Positions 11,146 to 23,274 of a stretch of DNA of 64,000 nt are shown here, piece by piece. The notes under the pieces are model-generated. The model was not told the DNA's origin. It saw only the letters and a list, made by a program, of their open reading frames with translations, and did no database searches. Made by a program: the position numbers and the translations under genes. Origin of the DNA: Parus major (lineage: Eukaryota > Chordata > Aves > Passeriformes > Paridae); the NCBI RefSeq assembly GCF_001522545.3, contig NC_031770.1:31276865-31340864 (forward strand). Reading direction: 5' to 3'. Within the stretch, counting starts at the first letter, position 1. Each line of letters begins with the position of its first letter.

Positions 11146-14100
11146 CCTGGGTCACTATCAGGGCTCTTACAGCACTTGCCATCCTCTGTGTGTGCACAGT
11201 TATAAAATAAACCTGTTTTTTCTAGTATACATCACTGCTTCCATTAATTTAAAGTCTTAATTTAAACTCAGTTGCTGTCCAAGCAAACGTTAAAATTCAA
11301 ATGTTAATTTTTAGCTTTTTTAACTTCCCATCCTCTCCAGAGGCAGTTGTTACATTGGTAATATACTGTGTAAGATGCTAGAGCTTTGCACTGCAGTGTT
11401 GGGAATTTTAGAAGTGTACATGGCATGTTTTTTCTTGTGGTGAGACTGATGACTCTCAGCACTTGACACTGATGCTGTTTGAGCATTTGATCCTCTTAGA
11501 AAGTGATTGTGTTTTCCTCCCTGTAGTTTTAACTTTGTAGAACATTTTTCTCATTATTGTTCAACTCCATAGAATTCTTACTTGGTGGGGTTTTTTTTGT
11601 TTTTTTTTTTTTATTTTATTTTTTGTTTGGATTTTTGTTTGGTTTTCATTTTGTTTAAGTTTTCAGGATTTTTATTTATTTTATTTTTTTTTTAAGTAAC
11701 ATTTTCTCCTTTCTTCCCTTCACAGGTACCATTTTTTGTCTCAGGGACATTTTTATTTTGAATTCAGATTGTTCTCTTTAACTGATCGCTGAGGATTTTT
11801 ATTTCAACTTTACTGTACATTGACAACAACTGTAAGTTTATGATCTAGTCTATGTTTATTTTAAAATCTAATAATTCAGTTGTGGTTTTTATACCTATGC
11901 CCTAATTATCTGATCTTCTTTGACTACACTTTTTCATTTTGCCATGGCATCTAGAAGTTTACTTGTGCTCTCTGTCATCTTTTGTAAACTGTTCTGCCAG
12001 AGGATTATTGCTCTACACCAGCTATCACTTTTTTCCCTGGGATTTTTTTTAATGAGTATTTGTACATGCACATACAAAAGCGAGGTAGCTGTGAAGTCAC
12101 ATTTAAACACTGGCTGACAGAGAAATAAAATATGTCCACTAACACTGTTAAGGGCCAAGTCTGAGCATGGAGTTGCATATTCTTTGCAGAGGTTAACTCT
12201 GAATTTCTTCTGCCCTTTGAGACACCATTATCACCTTCCATCACCATATTATCTCCTACATGCTAAATTGGTTCCATTGTTATGTTTCCATAAATTTAAT
12301 TTTTGAAGGTGGGTTACAGAGCTGGTATATATAAATAGGAAGGATGAATGGATGCTTTTCATTTGTGTTTTCATTTATTCTGTCTGCTCAGAAGTAAAGA
12401 GGTGAGTCTTACAGTTCTTCCTGGCAGACTCAGCTCATGGTTCCACTAAAGGAAAGGATTTCAAGAAGTGATTTCCTAGCTCTAGTGCCTCATGTTAAAG
12501 GTGTAATTCTGAAAATCTAAAAGGACCTGCTGAATAGGATTTGGCTACCCCAATTCAAACCATGAGTTTTTTTTGCTGAAAAAGGTCTCTCTGAACAGCA
12601 GAATTCCAAAAAAAACTAACTCCTGGTGCTAATTGACTATTTATATTGTGGAGTTTTTTTAATATACTTTTTACATAACTTTTAATATGTTCTCCTAAGA
12701 TTGTACATATGTCCTAGCATATTTTTCACCTTTCAGCAGAAATGGAGTATATCACATATGCAGCTCATACTGCAAAAACAATGAGTCTTCTGGGTAAAGT
12801 GAGGTCTGAAATGTATCACAAGACTGTCCAAAAAAATATGATGCATCTCTTCAAAATAATATCCCTTATTCTTGAACAAATACATTTTGTGCAATTTTTC
12901 CACAGACTGATTATTTAGACTGAGATAAAAATTAATGTTTTAAAATTTTCTCATATGTGAGAAATTTCTTGGATCTTCAGCTGTCTTTAATTTTGATGTG
13001 GCCAATGGTCTTAAAGGCAATGTCTTACATGCATGAAACTTCCTAGAAAAGTGACTGGTGAGTACACCTATGTAGTTTATGGCAATATTTCTAGAGGTAG
13101 TTTTTCTTACTTGCTTTTACCTGGGGTCTGCTATGCTGAAGCAGTTGAAAATAAGTTATTTCTTCAAAGCAGCTGGTGAAGATTTGTGCTCTAATTTCTT
13201 TTTTTTTTTAACTTCCTATTCTGGATGAGCCAGTTTACTATAAAGAGCCTTAACAGAAAGATCATCTTATATTAATCAGTTGATTGTGATTTGGGCTGGG
13301 CACTGCTGGGCATCTTCCCCTGACAGGCTTTCTGGCAGAAAGGGAAGTCTGTCCTCATTTATACTGGCAGCAAGCAGAAGCTATGATCACTTATTGCTTC
13401 ACCATAACATTTCCAGCACTATTTCTTTGAAGTTTTTATTTTGGTACCTCTTTTTCTCTTCTACTCTTAATTTTGAAACAACACAAAAATATCTGGTCAA
13501 AAAATAGGCCTCATGTTTTCCTAAGAATATCCTCAGCATTGTAAAATGTTTTGTAATATCCCAAACACCACTTGAAATAATGGTACTCTTCGCTTTGTCT
13601 CAGCAGTTGTACAGTACTTCCCTTTTACAGGCAGTCAAGCTCATCTGTTGGCTTTAGACAATAGGGAGTTATTGTCATAGAGCATCAAAAACCATGAACA
13701 ATAGAAATAATTGCACTGGAACAAATGCATCTATCTAAGTAAAGCAGTTAGATTATGTATTTATTAAAATAATAATAAAATATCTGTTCATCTGTTTGAT
13801 GCCATCTTAACCTGCACCGGTCATAGTCCCCATTTTATAGCACTTTCCTTACTGTAATTCCATCAGTGAAGGAACGAGTAAGAACTGTGGCTTACTGAGA
13901 GATATATCTGAGACTTTCAGCTCTCAATGAGCTACTCTGATACATTTGTCTCTTGTGGCACTTCTAAATATTTTATGCTAACTGCCCTGTTGGAATATGA
14001 AAATTTAGATGCTTTCTAGAAAATGTGAAAGGTATGCCCCCACTTTCAGTAGGCTTTCTAAAAGCTGTGGAAAAGGGATGATAGCAAAAGGGATGTTTCA

Positions 14101-16797
14101 TATAGCAAGAAGACAAGGCACTAATTTCTTCCACTAAAAAATGTAAAATCATTTTTTTGTGTCAGAGGATAACAACATGAGTTGTTTAAAAAAAAATGGA
14201 AGGAATCGACTGAAGATTTTGTAGTTCACTAGCTGTTGAAATGTAACAGGTAATTAATACTCTTTTGGCTGTTTCCTACTATTTCTTTAACATCCTTTAA
14301 AACAAACACTTTTTAAACATTTTTTAAATGTTAAAACTTGCATCAAGGTGAAAATAGGTTGATTGTTTTCTTGAAAGAGTCTCAATCTGATATTGTTTAA
14401 ATTTCCCATTTTCCAGGGTGCAAGAGTGTTTCTAGGACAGCACAAGTGGCAATTTCACTGCTCTCTTTTGTCTGTGTGCCTCAGGAGGAAGATCTGAGGG
14501 ACCACATCTGGGTTTACAAGAGGATGTCCCTTTTTTTGTGATTTTCATCCTTTTTCCTGTGCGTAGGCCCTTTCCACAGCGTTTCAAATTAACACTAACT
14601 TCTGTGCTGGCTTTGATGATGTTGGGTGCCTGCCTGCAGTCTGGGTTGACACTGCCAAGATAATGGTGCTGAGCAATCAGGTGCTGGTAAATTGTAGTGA
14701 TGATCAAAATGGGGTTTTTGGGAGGTATTCACAATAGTGGCTTATGGAGGAATTTCTGTTCCCTGTCACATTTTGTTTCTAAGCTTTTATTTTTTTTCTA
14801 TGTAACGCTTTCAGGAACAACAGCCATTTTGCTAACTTGACTTTGAAGCTGAAAAGCTACAAAACAGAAACAATTTAAGTGATGTTTATGTCCCACTGAG
14901 AGCAAGGGGGCTACCCGAGCACTGGTACTGCTACTGATCCAGATCATCCTGAATGTGGGCAAGAGCAGGATCTCATCTTCAGCTGAACAGGGCAATCTGG
15001 TTGTGAGCAGGGATGCTGGTGTCCCTGGCATGCTGGCCATGCCTGGGATCCCATGTCCTGTAATTCAGTGAGTGGCTAATATGGAAATTTGACATATTTT
15101 TCAACAATAAAAATCACAGAATCTTGTAAAGAGGATAACAAGCCAGTTGCAGTGGGAGTGCACCTGCTGAGATGGTAAGCTGTGATTAAGCTCAGTCTGA
15201 AAATAATTTAGCTATTTTTGGAAGGAAAAAATTCAGCATATATGTGCTAAAAGTCCTTGGGGGGTTGTGTCATTGTTTAATGTAACTACAGAAAAAATTC
15301 AAATCCTAAGCCTGTGATGATGTGGTTATTACTGAGATATGGTCATTTGTCAAAACTTAATGGACCACAAAAAATAAGTGTCTCAACAAGTGCATTTATA
15401 TTCATGTTTTAATTCAGTTCAGGGTGTTCCTCTGAAATGAATTTCCCAATCAGACTCCTTTTGGTTGGCACTGGTTGAATAGCAGAACCTGTAGAACATG
15501 AAATTGATGCTTTTTGTTTATGAGACTAAACCAGAAATTGTGCTCACGGAGTCTTGAATACACAATACATGCAAGTGAGCTTCAGGACAAGGCATCAAAG
15601 CAGAGCTGGTCTGGAAGTTTAAACTAGAAGTTTAAAGAGAAAAACAGAAAAATCTGAAATACATACAGTAGAGATGATAGATCTTCAACACAAAATTTTG
15701 GTCTATAGACAAATTCCTATGTGTCTATAATACCTGCTAACATACACATAGCCAGTGCTACCTGTAAGCCTTTTGATGCCTCATGAAGTTAAACCATCTG
15801 CATTTTGGACAAAGATACTGTGTCCACTTTTGTAATTTATAGTCACATTGTTCATCAAAAAAATTTCACCCTGCAGTGCTTAGTACTGGTAAAATACCAC
15901 AGAAATGTGTGTCATTCTGCAGGTTGGAAAGTGAGTGTTAGTATGTGAGGGGTGTCAAAGCTGAGAATTATGGAAAGGGTTCTTCTGCCCAGTTTTTAAA
16001 TGCGTTTATGAATATTTAGTATTTCTTCATCTGGAAAACCAATTCTTGATTGTATCCAAAAAGAAGAGACAGGATCTTTGCTTTATGGTTAGAGACACAA
16101 GACTCTCTCCCTTCAGTTGCCGTTGACTGCAGCTACTCTGGAGAGCTGTGTACTGATGTGCTGTGCCTTTTCTACACACCCTGAACAATGAGTCCCAAGC
16201 AAAAATGACTCTTTGAGCTCAACGACAAATAAACCTGCCCTCCTCTTCATACAGGTGGTCCTTAATCTTCAGAAAAATCAGAGCAGCTAGTTGTGTTGGG
16301 GCATTGTCGTTGTGTCTCAGCCTTACGTGTACTTTGGAGAAGGAAGGTTTCTGTGAGTTTTAGCAATATTCTCTTGTAGACATTGCACAAAGCTTCAGCA
16401 CATGTCCATGTACCAGCTGAGCATGTCTGAGTAACAACATGGTGATTGAGCTCATGAAGTTGCTGAATGAAGTTCAGTGTTATTGAGGTGAGGTGTTACT
16501 GAGCAGGCTGAGGTGAGAGGTCATGAGGTGGCTGGTGAGACAAGAGTAAACCAGTGTGGCAGTGTTAGGGGGCTGTGGTGAATGAGAGAGAAAATCTGAC
16601 TGGAAAAGACCAGGGTAAAAAAGCAGAGATGAGTGCCCTAGAAGAAATATTCATAGCCCATAACCGAGTCCAACAAATTTTTTTAATTAGTAACACTGAA
16701 GATGGATTCGAAAATTGCTGCTGGACCACTATCATTCACATATGTGGTGAAGCTTGTAAAGACTGAATTTCAGCAGTAATAGTTTCCTCTTATAAAT
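11146..16797. other. Unique non-coding AT-rich DNA
   Basis: No exon, RNA gene or clear transposon was found in these 5.6 kb. The T-rich tract at 11586-11696 is listed separately. Short open frames such as 14432-14707 (-) and 14798-15040 (-) show no family motif. Confidence 0.5.
11586..11696. repeat. T-rich low-complexity tract
   Basis: About 110 bases dominated by T, with interspersed G and A (blocks of TTTTG, TTTTATTTT and a terminal T-run). There is no unit of fixed length, so it is low-complexity rather than a true microsatellite. Confidence 0.85.
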
Positions 16798-16965
16798 AAC
16801 AATCTCAAGCTGCTACACAAAGGAGGTTGCTGTTATTACCCTATTTCTGTGGCGTGGAAGAGAGATGTTGGAGGGGTGAAATCACTTGTTTGAAGTTGCT
16901 CAGCTGATCCAGACAGATTGAGCAGCAATTCCCAGTCTCCCCGCAGTATCAGAGCAGTGTAGTAT
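16798..16965 (-). mobile_element. Ancient MIR/L3-type retroposon fragment
   Basis: The plus strand carries, in order: 'aatctcaagctgctacacaa'; a 'ttattaccctatttc' block (the usual 'ttatccccattttacag'); 'ggtgaaatcacttg' and 'aagttgctcagctgat' (the usual 'agtgacttgcccaaggtcacacagc'); and 'gcaattcccagtctcccc' (the usual 'gggattagaacccagatctcctg'). The order and spacing match the reverse complement of the core and 3' part of MIR/L3-type elements, which were active early in amniote history. Divergence is high, as expected for that age. The exact family and strand convention would need a consensus alignment. Confidence 0.6.
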
Positions 16966-16990
16966 ATATGTATATATATGTATATATATA
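16963..16990. repeat. TA/TG microsatellite
   Basis: A short run of TATATATG units, three in tandem, ending in TATATATA. It directly follows the MIR/L3-type fragment. Confidence 0.85.
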
Positions 16991-17744
16991 CTGTGTGTGG
17001 TATATAAAAACCAACAAGCACCAGTTTGTAACTCTGGCACAGGATGGGGGTGCTCACCCAACCTCTGGGAGATGTCTCCTCAACCTGAATAGTACCTGGG
17101 TCTGGGATAGGGAGGGGGAAAACTGGGAGTGAACTTCTCCTTCTCTCAGAATTGCCCAAGGTTAGGCAATTGCTACCAAAAGCTATTTGCAGTCATGCAA
17201 AATTCATATATAATCTAAGTCTGTGGATTGAATAGTTTATGTGAACTACCGTGGTGACCAAATTTTGTTGAGTGGCAATATTGTCAGCAAGCTGTCCCTC
17301 ATTATTTTGTGGGTATTAGTAAGTTCATTTTGTGTTCTTTGATAGTGCTTATTATCTAAATTATTTTAAATGGTTTGTGTCAGTTCAGTAAATACTGGTT
17401 AGGATTTAAAAAGCATTTTCACAGGTGCTTCACTACATTTGTATTCGAGAGGCATATGCTCCTTTTGCATACATCGTATAGCTATGCAGTCACTTTCAGA
17501 AGCAGATGTTTCATCCACACACGGGTGGATTTCTGCAAGATGAAGCAGAGACTTCCCTGTCAGAGAAAACCATTGTCACTCCCAAATTCTTTGGTCTTGT
17601 CGTTTGGTTCCGAAGTGTGCAAATTACTTCCAGGCATGAAACACCTCCAGAAAGCATTTGCAACTTTGCATGAGGAGCCTGATCCAAGGTTTTCCTTCTG
17701 TCAAATCTGCTGGAAACTAGGTAGCGTGTGTGTCACTTGCCAGG
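16991..17744. other. Unique DNA leading into the CpG-rich island
   Basis: No feature is recognised. An open frame of 249 codons starts at 17375 on the plus strand and runs into the CpG-rich block that follows. Its first half shows no motif or compositional change and it is not called as a gene. Confidence 0.45.
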
Positions 17745-18126
17745 GAAGCTCGGGCTCCAGCTCCCGATGCTGGCGGCAGAGCTCAGGCTCGGGAGCTGTG
17801 TCCTGGCACGGTGCTGGGTTACGCACTAGTTACCAGATCCACTTTCACACCCTCGCTTGTCTTCCAGACTTCCGAGAGAGGTCCAGCCACGTCAGGGTGG
17901 CTGTGGGAAGGATGACAGTGAAGCAAGGACGTGGAGAAGGCGGCTTTACAGGGTTTCCGGGCAGCCCCTTCGGGCAGGCTGTCCCTCGGCTGGGTCCCGG
18001 TGCCGAGCTGCGCTCTCCCCGCGGTGCGGCAGATGGCAATGATGGGCCAGAAACGCCGCCTCCTTCGGGCTTCAGCGCAGGCAGCGCCGCTGCCCCGCTC
18101 ACCACGGCTGTGCCAGGCTCCTGAGG
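17745..18126. promoter_or_regulatory. CpG-island-like segment; candidate promoter
   Basis: By hand count about 28 CpG dinucleotides fall in roughly 380 bases at about 60% G+C. The rest of the window is strongly CpG-depleted except inside the LTR at 53.2-53.6 kb. Unlike that one, this island matches no repeat I recognise. In vertebrates, isolated unmethylated CpG islands mark transcription starts, including those of long non-coding RNAs and alternative promoters. Possible splice donors lie at the edges: GTGAGC on the minus strand at 18097-18102 and GTAAGC on the plus strand at 18236-18241. Open frames run through it on both strands (for example 17375-18124 + and 17845-18165 -), as expected from GC-rich DNA with few stop codons, and none has a recognised domain. 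Alternatively it could be an old GC-rich exon or an unrecognised repeat. Confidence 0.5.
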
Positions 18127-18175
18127 ATGAATTGCATCCCAATTATTACCATGATTCATTTTCACTACCGCTGTT

Positions 18176-18214
18176 TTTCTTTTTTTTTTTTTTTTATTTT
18201 TTTTGCCTTTTCAG
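18176..18214 (+). repeat. T-rich tract ending in CAG (splice-acceptor-like)
   Basis: About 34 bases of nearly pure pyrimidine lead into 'gccttttcag', ending at 18214. This has the form of a very strong vertebrate 3' splice site. It may equally be a T-homopolymer followed by chance CAG. See the microexon finding. Confidence 0.6.
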
Positions 18215-18373
18215 ATGAATTTCTTCTCATTCCCTGTAAGCTCTGTATGCTGCTGTGATAGCACGGTCTTGCTCTGCGCTGCCTACGCGTGATGCTATTG
18301 TTAACCAGTTCCACAGATGTCACTGGCTCTGTGTCATCTGTAGACCTTTTATGAAATACGTGCCATGATGAAG

Positions 18374-18430
18374 GAGGACAGGCTACTTGATTTAATGGCC
18401 CCTTCCAAACCTTAAATATTATGAATCTCC
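18374..18430 (+). mobile_element. CR1 LINE 3' terminal fragment, plus orientation
   Basis: The text 'ggctacttgatttaatggcc' followed by 'ccttccaaaccttaaatatt' and 'atgaatc' follows the CR1 3' end ('ggctagatgat...ggtcccttccaacc...attctatgattc'). About 57 bp are recognisable. The copy is heavily 5'-truncated and old. Confidence 0.65.
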
Positions 18431-18837
18431 CTTCTATGGTAGAGTGAAAAGATGATTAGGACTTCCTACACTACAAAGGAAGAAAGAGAGGTGAAATTTT
18501 TAACTGAAACTTCCAAATGTATTTATCCTGATTCCACAACCTCAGGGTCAACCGCTTCAGGTAACAGGAATTTTAATTACCTTTTATAGCTTGCCAGGTA
18601 TAAACGATATTTATGTGCAATATCTATTGCCTTAGTGATCCCACTAACAAGCTGCTCTTGGATATGGTTTCTAATGCCTAATTTCTATGTAAATATCCAA
18701 AATACACAAATTTTGGAGATGCTGGGGTTTTCTGGCTACCACCTAACTATGTGAAAACTAGACTACATTTGGTAAGGATCATCTATAAACCATTCTTTGG
18801 ACAGACTAACCAGTAAAAAGCCCACCATAAAAGAATA

Positions 18838-18940
18838 ATAGTAATAACAACAAAACCAAGAAATAAGAAATATTATTATATATTAATAATATATTTAAAA
18901 TTAAATTTAGTATAATATTATATTAACAAACTATAAATAG
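18838..18940. repeat. AT-rich low-complexity tract
   Basis: Roughly 100 bases almost without G or C, containing 'aatattattatatattaat' type blocks that can fold on themselves. There is no fixed unit. Confidence 0.75.
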
Positions 18941-19222
18941 TTAACGTTGCATACAGTGACAGAAACTTTTGTAGATGAAAGTATTGTTCCCTTGTGTTGC
19001 TGTCCATCTGGTTTTTTTGGCTTTTCTACACATTCTATCAGCATACTGCCTGAGTAATTTGATATAAGATCAGCATTAGAGGTTTTCTGGATTCTGGTAC
19101 CCAATTTAAAATTTTGTGCTTATCCTCTAGAAGATATTTATGAACAAAATGTATGTATGTACTGCTGCACAGAGAAGTAGTTTTTACTCCATCGACTGTT
19201 AGGATATTTTTAAAGGCTGTTG

Positions 19223-19259
19223 ATTTTTTTTATTTTATTTTATTTTTTTATTTTTTTTT
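19223..19259. repeat. T-rich / TTTTA run
   Basis: A 37-base run of T with A at intervals of five to eight bases. It resembles a shorter, less regular version of the TTTTA array at 41.6 kb. Confidence 0.8.
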
Positions 19260-22200
19260 GGGTAATGCAGCTTTTTTAAAGCTATTCTAAAAGGAGGTCC
19301 AGTCACTACTAATTCCTGTGTAAATTAAGCATAATCACTCAGAGAAGAGACCCTTTATTTAGTGAGTTTAAAGCTCATTATACAATTTTGTAGGGGGAAA
19401 ATTACTGTGCCTGTAAATTAGCTGCATTTCCTAATGAAATAACTTGGCAATTTTTTCAGCTTCCTTTGATAGGAATAAGAATTATAGTGGCATTGGAAAG
19501 TAAAATCATGCTATTCTTACTGGCAGTTTTTTCAATTGTTCAAGAAATTGTAACTGTGAACACATTTTGATTCAGATTAATCTCAACAAGTAACAAAAGC
19601 ATCTTTTGTCATGGTCTTTTTTCATCTCTTTCCCACCTCTTTTATTAGAGTCTAAAGTCAGCTCTGTCAGCCTTACTCCTGGTGTATGATGACACAAATT
19701 CTCTTGGGATATGCTGCTTTCTCAAGGAATAATGCATCATTATGCTGCTCATTTCTGAGGACGCACTATTTCACATGTGAGTTGTGTTTCAAGGGACAAA
19801 CCAGCAGAACTCATCATGTTAATTTTCCCCAAAAACGAGGCTTTCATCCTCCCATCAGGCTAGCAAAGGCAAGCGTATTTACCATAGGTGTCTGTGCTTG
19901 TGCTGACACTTGTAGATGGCAGCAAATAGATGGCATTTTAAGTGCTTTGGCTGCAGCTACCAGCAACAGGAGTGGTAAAAGGCAAAATAATTGTTCTTGA
20001 GCTGGCTGTCCTCTTCCAAGAGGCAGCAGCCTCAGTGCATGTTAACAAGCCGAGCTGGTGCCTGTGGCTCTGCAGTGTGTCCACAGCCGTCTGCTGAGCC
20101 AGGTGTCATGACTCCACTTCAGCAGCTAAAAGCAGAGGTACACGTACCTGTTGTAAAATTGAAAATCATTTTAAGAATGCCTGAAATAACTGCGTTTTCC
20201 TGAAATTGGTTATGCTTTGAAATATAGATATTAATCATATGTACTTATAGGGCTTGGTGGTTTTCCTTTCATTCAGGAAAGGTATAAATTTAATGGTGAA
20301 TGGAGTATCCTCAGGGATCCTTTTTTCTCTTCTGTCTTTGGCCAGTTTTCAGCTGTATAAAATAAAGGTTTAAGAATAGTTTGGCTTTGAAAGATAACAT
20401 TCAGACCGCCCATGAAGAAGTATTCAGAACGGTCATCTCAGCGTGCGGGTGCTTTCTTCATTTCTTCACACAACAACTCTGTTTGTTTTACGATAACAAC
20501 AAGCAGCAAGTTCTTTGAAGTCTTTTTCAGTGTATTAAAATTAGTGAAAGATTAAGTGGGGTTTTATTACATTTGATAAGTATGAAACTTCATATCAGTG
20601 TGAACAATATACCTTCCGAATTTAGGACCTGGTACTGAAATTCTGCTGCTGAGCAGTGGTTTTGGGTCAGGCTACTGAAGAAGGAGGTCAATAACTGGTT
20701 TCAGAGTTGCTTGCAGTCCAGCCCAGAAAAGCAAAGCCATTTCCCAAATACCAGTTCCTCTGATTTGTGTGTAGATTCCTCTTTAAAACATATGGCTGTG
20801 TGTACTTGTCAAACAGCCCAGTGTGGTGAAAAATCATATTTCTGTTTTGGATGGAATCAGAATGTAGCTTCCTGAACTTAATGTACACAGGTCTGAACTG
20901 TCAATACTTTTGGGTTTGCACTCCACTACCAATTTTCAGGGCTTAACAGTAGATGCTCATCACTTCTTAAAGATGACATATTTCTGCTTAGCATTTTCAG
21001 CATATGAAGACAGACCCCTGAGAGAGTCACAATACTAAAATTCATTCTCTTTGCAAATGTGAAAACAATCTAGTGTGAATTTCCTAGGGCAGACATTTCT
21101 GTGAAAAAAATACTCTTTTCTAATGAAATTAAAGTTTTTGTTTGATTTCATTCTTGATGGATTTTATATCTATAAATTGAAAAGAGAAATAAGATTGGTT
21201 GTTGCACAGTACCAATAGGTAGCATAAACAAAGCTGTAGGATAAAGGAAATGAAAAATAAGCAAATTTGAGGTGAAAGGTGCATTGCTTCATTGCTATTC
21301 TGATAATTAGAGAGAAAAAATTAATAGTTGCCATAAAGTATGTTAAACATGAGTCTCTTATTTGGTTCTTCAAGACTGTAATTAATCACTTGCAGTCACA
21401 TATGTTCTTTGCACAGTGGTGTGCAGCACTAGCATTTCATTAAAACCCAGTTCAATAACAGGTCACTCAGGATGTCATTTCCTCTGGAGAAGGTCGGGAA
21501 GCCGAATGCTGGCTGCTTCATCCCTCATGTGCTGTGCCAGCACACTGAGCTGAGTAGAGGAGAGTGCAAGCTGAGCACTCCAGGGCAGCATTCCAGAAAC
21601 CCCCTTGGTCTGGGAAAATGCTCATGTGGGCACTGGGAGCAGAGGGACGGGCACAGGGCTGGTGAACTCATAACTGGGGCAGCAGATGGACAGTGTGCCA
21701 GTGAGCACAGACACAGGTTAAAAAAATAAAGACACTGCAAGTCACAGTCAAATTCCCACCAAAAGGAAGTACCATGGTTAAGAAGAAAAATTCATAATAA
21801 TATAAAATAAATACAAGTGGTATATTGTCCTAGTGACAGAGTTTTTTGACTTTAACTCTTTATTTTTTTTTTTAGCAACAGGCATGGATTAAATACTCGC
21901 AGCTCCTGTGCTGCCCTACTGCCTTAGCTAGTTTGCTCTGGCAGTGAAGTTAAGAGAAGGATGGATGGACAAGTGGTTGGAGGTGCTCTGATTGTCGCTT
22001 AGTTTTATTTATCCCCTAAGGAATAAACTATCAGAGGGACAGATTTTGTCTAGAAGAATCCATGTTACTTTTGAGGGATAGGATGGAACATAAGCAAGAG
22101 TAAGAAGGTGCCCTTGGTGCCCAGTGGGATTTGGGAATGGAGAAGCATTTTGGTAACAGTTCTCAGGAGGTATTCCTGAGCAAGTCCTTACAGACTATTT

Positions 22201-23223
22201 GGAACCATGTTACTAGTTAATCATTCCATCCTCACAGCATGTAGGGTGCTCCCTCATGAGGTATGCAGTAAATATAAAACATTTTCCCATTCAGCTGAAG
22301 GAACGTGAAGCCCTGTCCTGCACCATCATCTGCTTGTGACTTACCTTTGTTTTGAAATACATATCTCACTGGCATTACAAGAAAACACATTAGGCTCCTG
22401 GAATTGTGCTTGGAGTCAATGAAGAGCAGCATAAGTTGTGTACTTGCACCCTATTGTTTTAGATTTTACTTCAAGAGATTTTTTTGCAATTAGATTGTTG
22501 TTGAAGTCAACAAAGTACAAACATAGGGAGCAGAGTGGTTTTGAAAGGGAGGACACCTGCCAGTAGCTGCCTGAGGATTCTTTCTAATCTTAAATATGAT
22601 TTAATGCTCTGTGAAAAGAATTAAGAATCCCATTTTACACTGAAGCATGCTGTTAATGTGCATATAAAAACCTCAGCAATTTTATTGACAGTTATGAATT
22701 TACAGCTGCTGTTGGTGAATTTTTTTAAGAGACTGCTTTCCTTTACCCAATTCTTGGCAGACCATTGTCATAGTTTGCTATTAGCTAAGGCAGAACCTCA
22801 TTTTGCAGAAATGCATAGGTCTTCAATTTCACTGTATACGTCAGGAAAAAAGAAAATCAATGTGAAGCCTGGACTTAGTCTGCTGATGCCAGAGATGACT
22901 ATCTGTAGCATACAGAAAGAAATGCTAGCTCAGATTAGTTTTTCTTTACCCTTTGGATGTTAAAAATGACAGAAAGAGGCTACAGCTAGTGAGAGTTCTT
23001 ATGACTGTTATCCTCTGGTCAAATTTGGTGTTAATCCTCAAGGCTGTCAGTGTGTGTACCAAATATTTCAAGTACTCAGTATTCATTTATATTTATTATT
23101 ATCATTTATATGAATTGATAGGAGGATGAGTATTAATGAACAGTTTGTGCATTTGAAGTTGATTCATTCGCATTGAATGTCCATTGTGTGTTTGTGTGCA
23201 GATGGTTGCCACACATTCATGAC

Positions 23224-23274
23224 TATACACACACACACACATATATATATATACACATATACATACACACACAT
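23224..23274. repeat. Compound AC/AT microsatellite
   Basis: Runs of AC, then AT, then mixed ACAT and AC units over about 50 bases. The minus-strand open frame across it reads as alternating Val/Tyr/Ile/Cys because of the dinucleotide period and is not a gene. Confidence 0.9.

Larger units (their letters stand above)
18431..23223. other. Unique non-coding AT-rich DNA
   Basis: No exon, RNA gene or transposon is recognised in these 4.8 kb. An AT-rich stretch occupies about 18838-18940 and a T-rich run lies at 19223-19259. The segment about 19320-19460 has the texture of conserved non-coding DNA but no decisive sign. Confidence 0.5.

Noticed and set aside
15112..15175. 'aatcacagaatc' as a CR1 terminus
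   Set aside because: The word matches a CR1 end, but the following bases do not continue into CR1 sequence.
17375..18124. Plus-strand open frame of 249 codons
   Set aside because: The longest frame in the window, but it crosses from ordinary AT-rich DNA into the CpG-rich block, where stops are rare. It has no recognised domain, and long frames overlap it on the other strand. Kept only as part of the CpG-island note.
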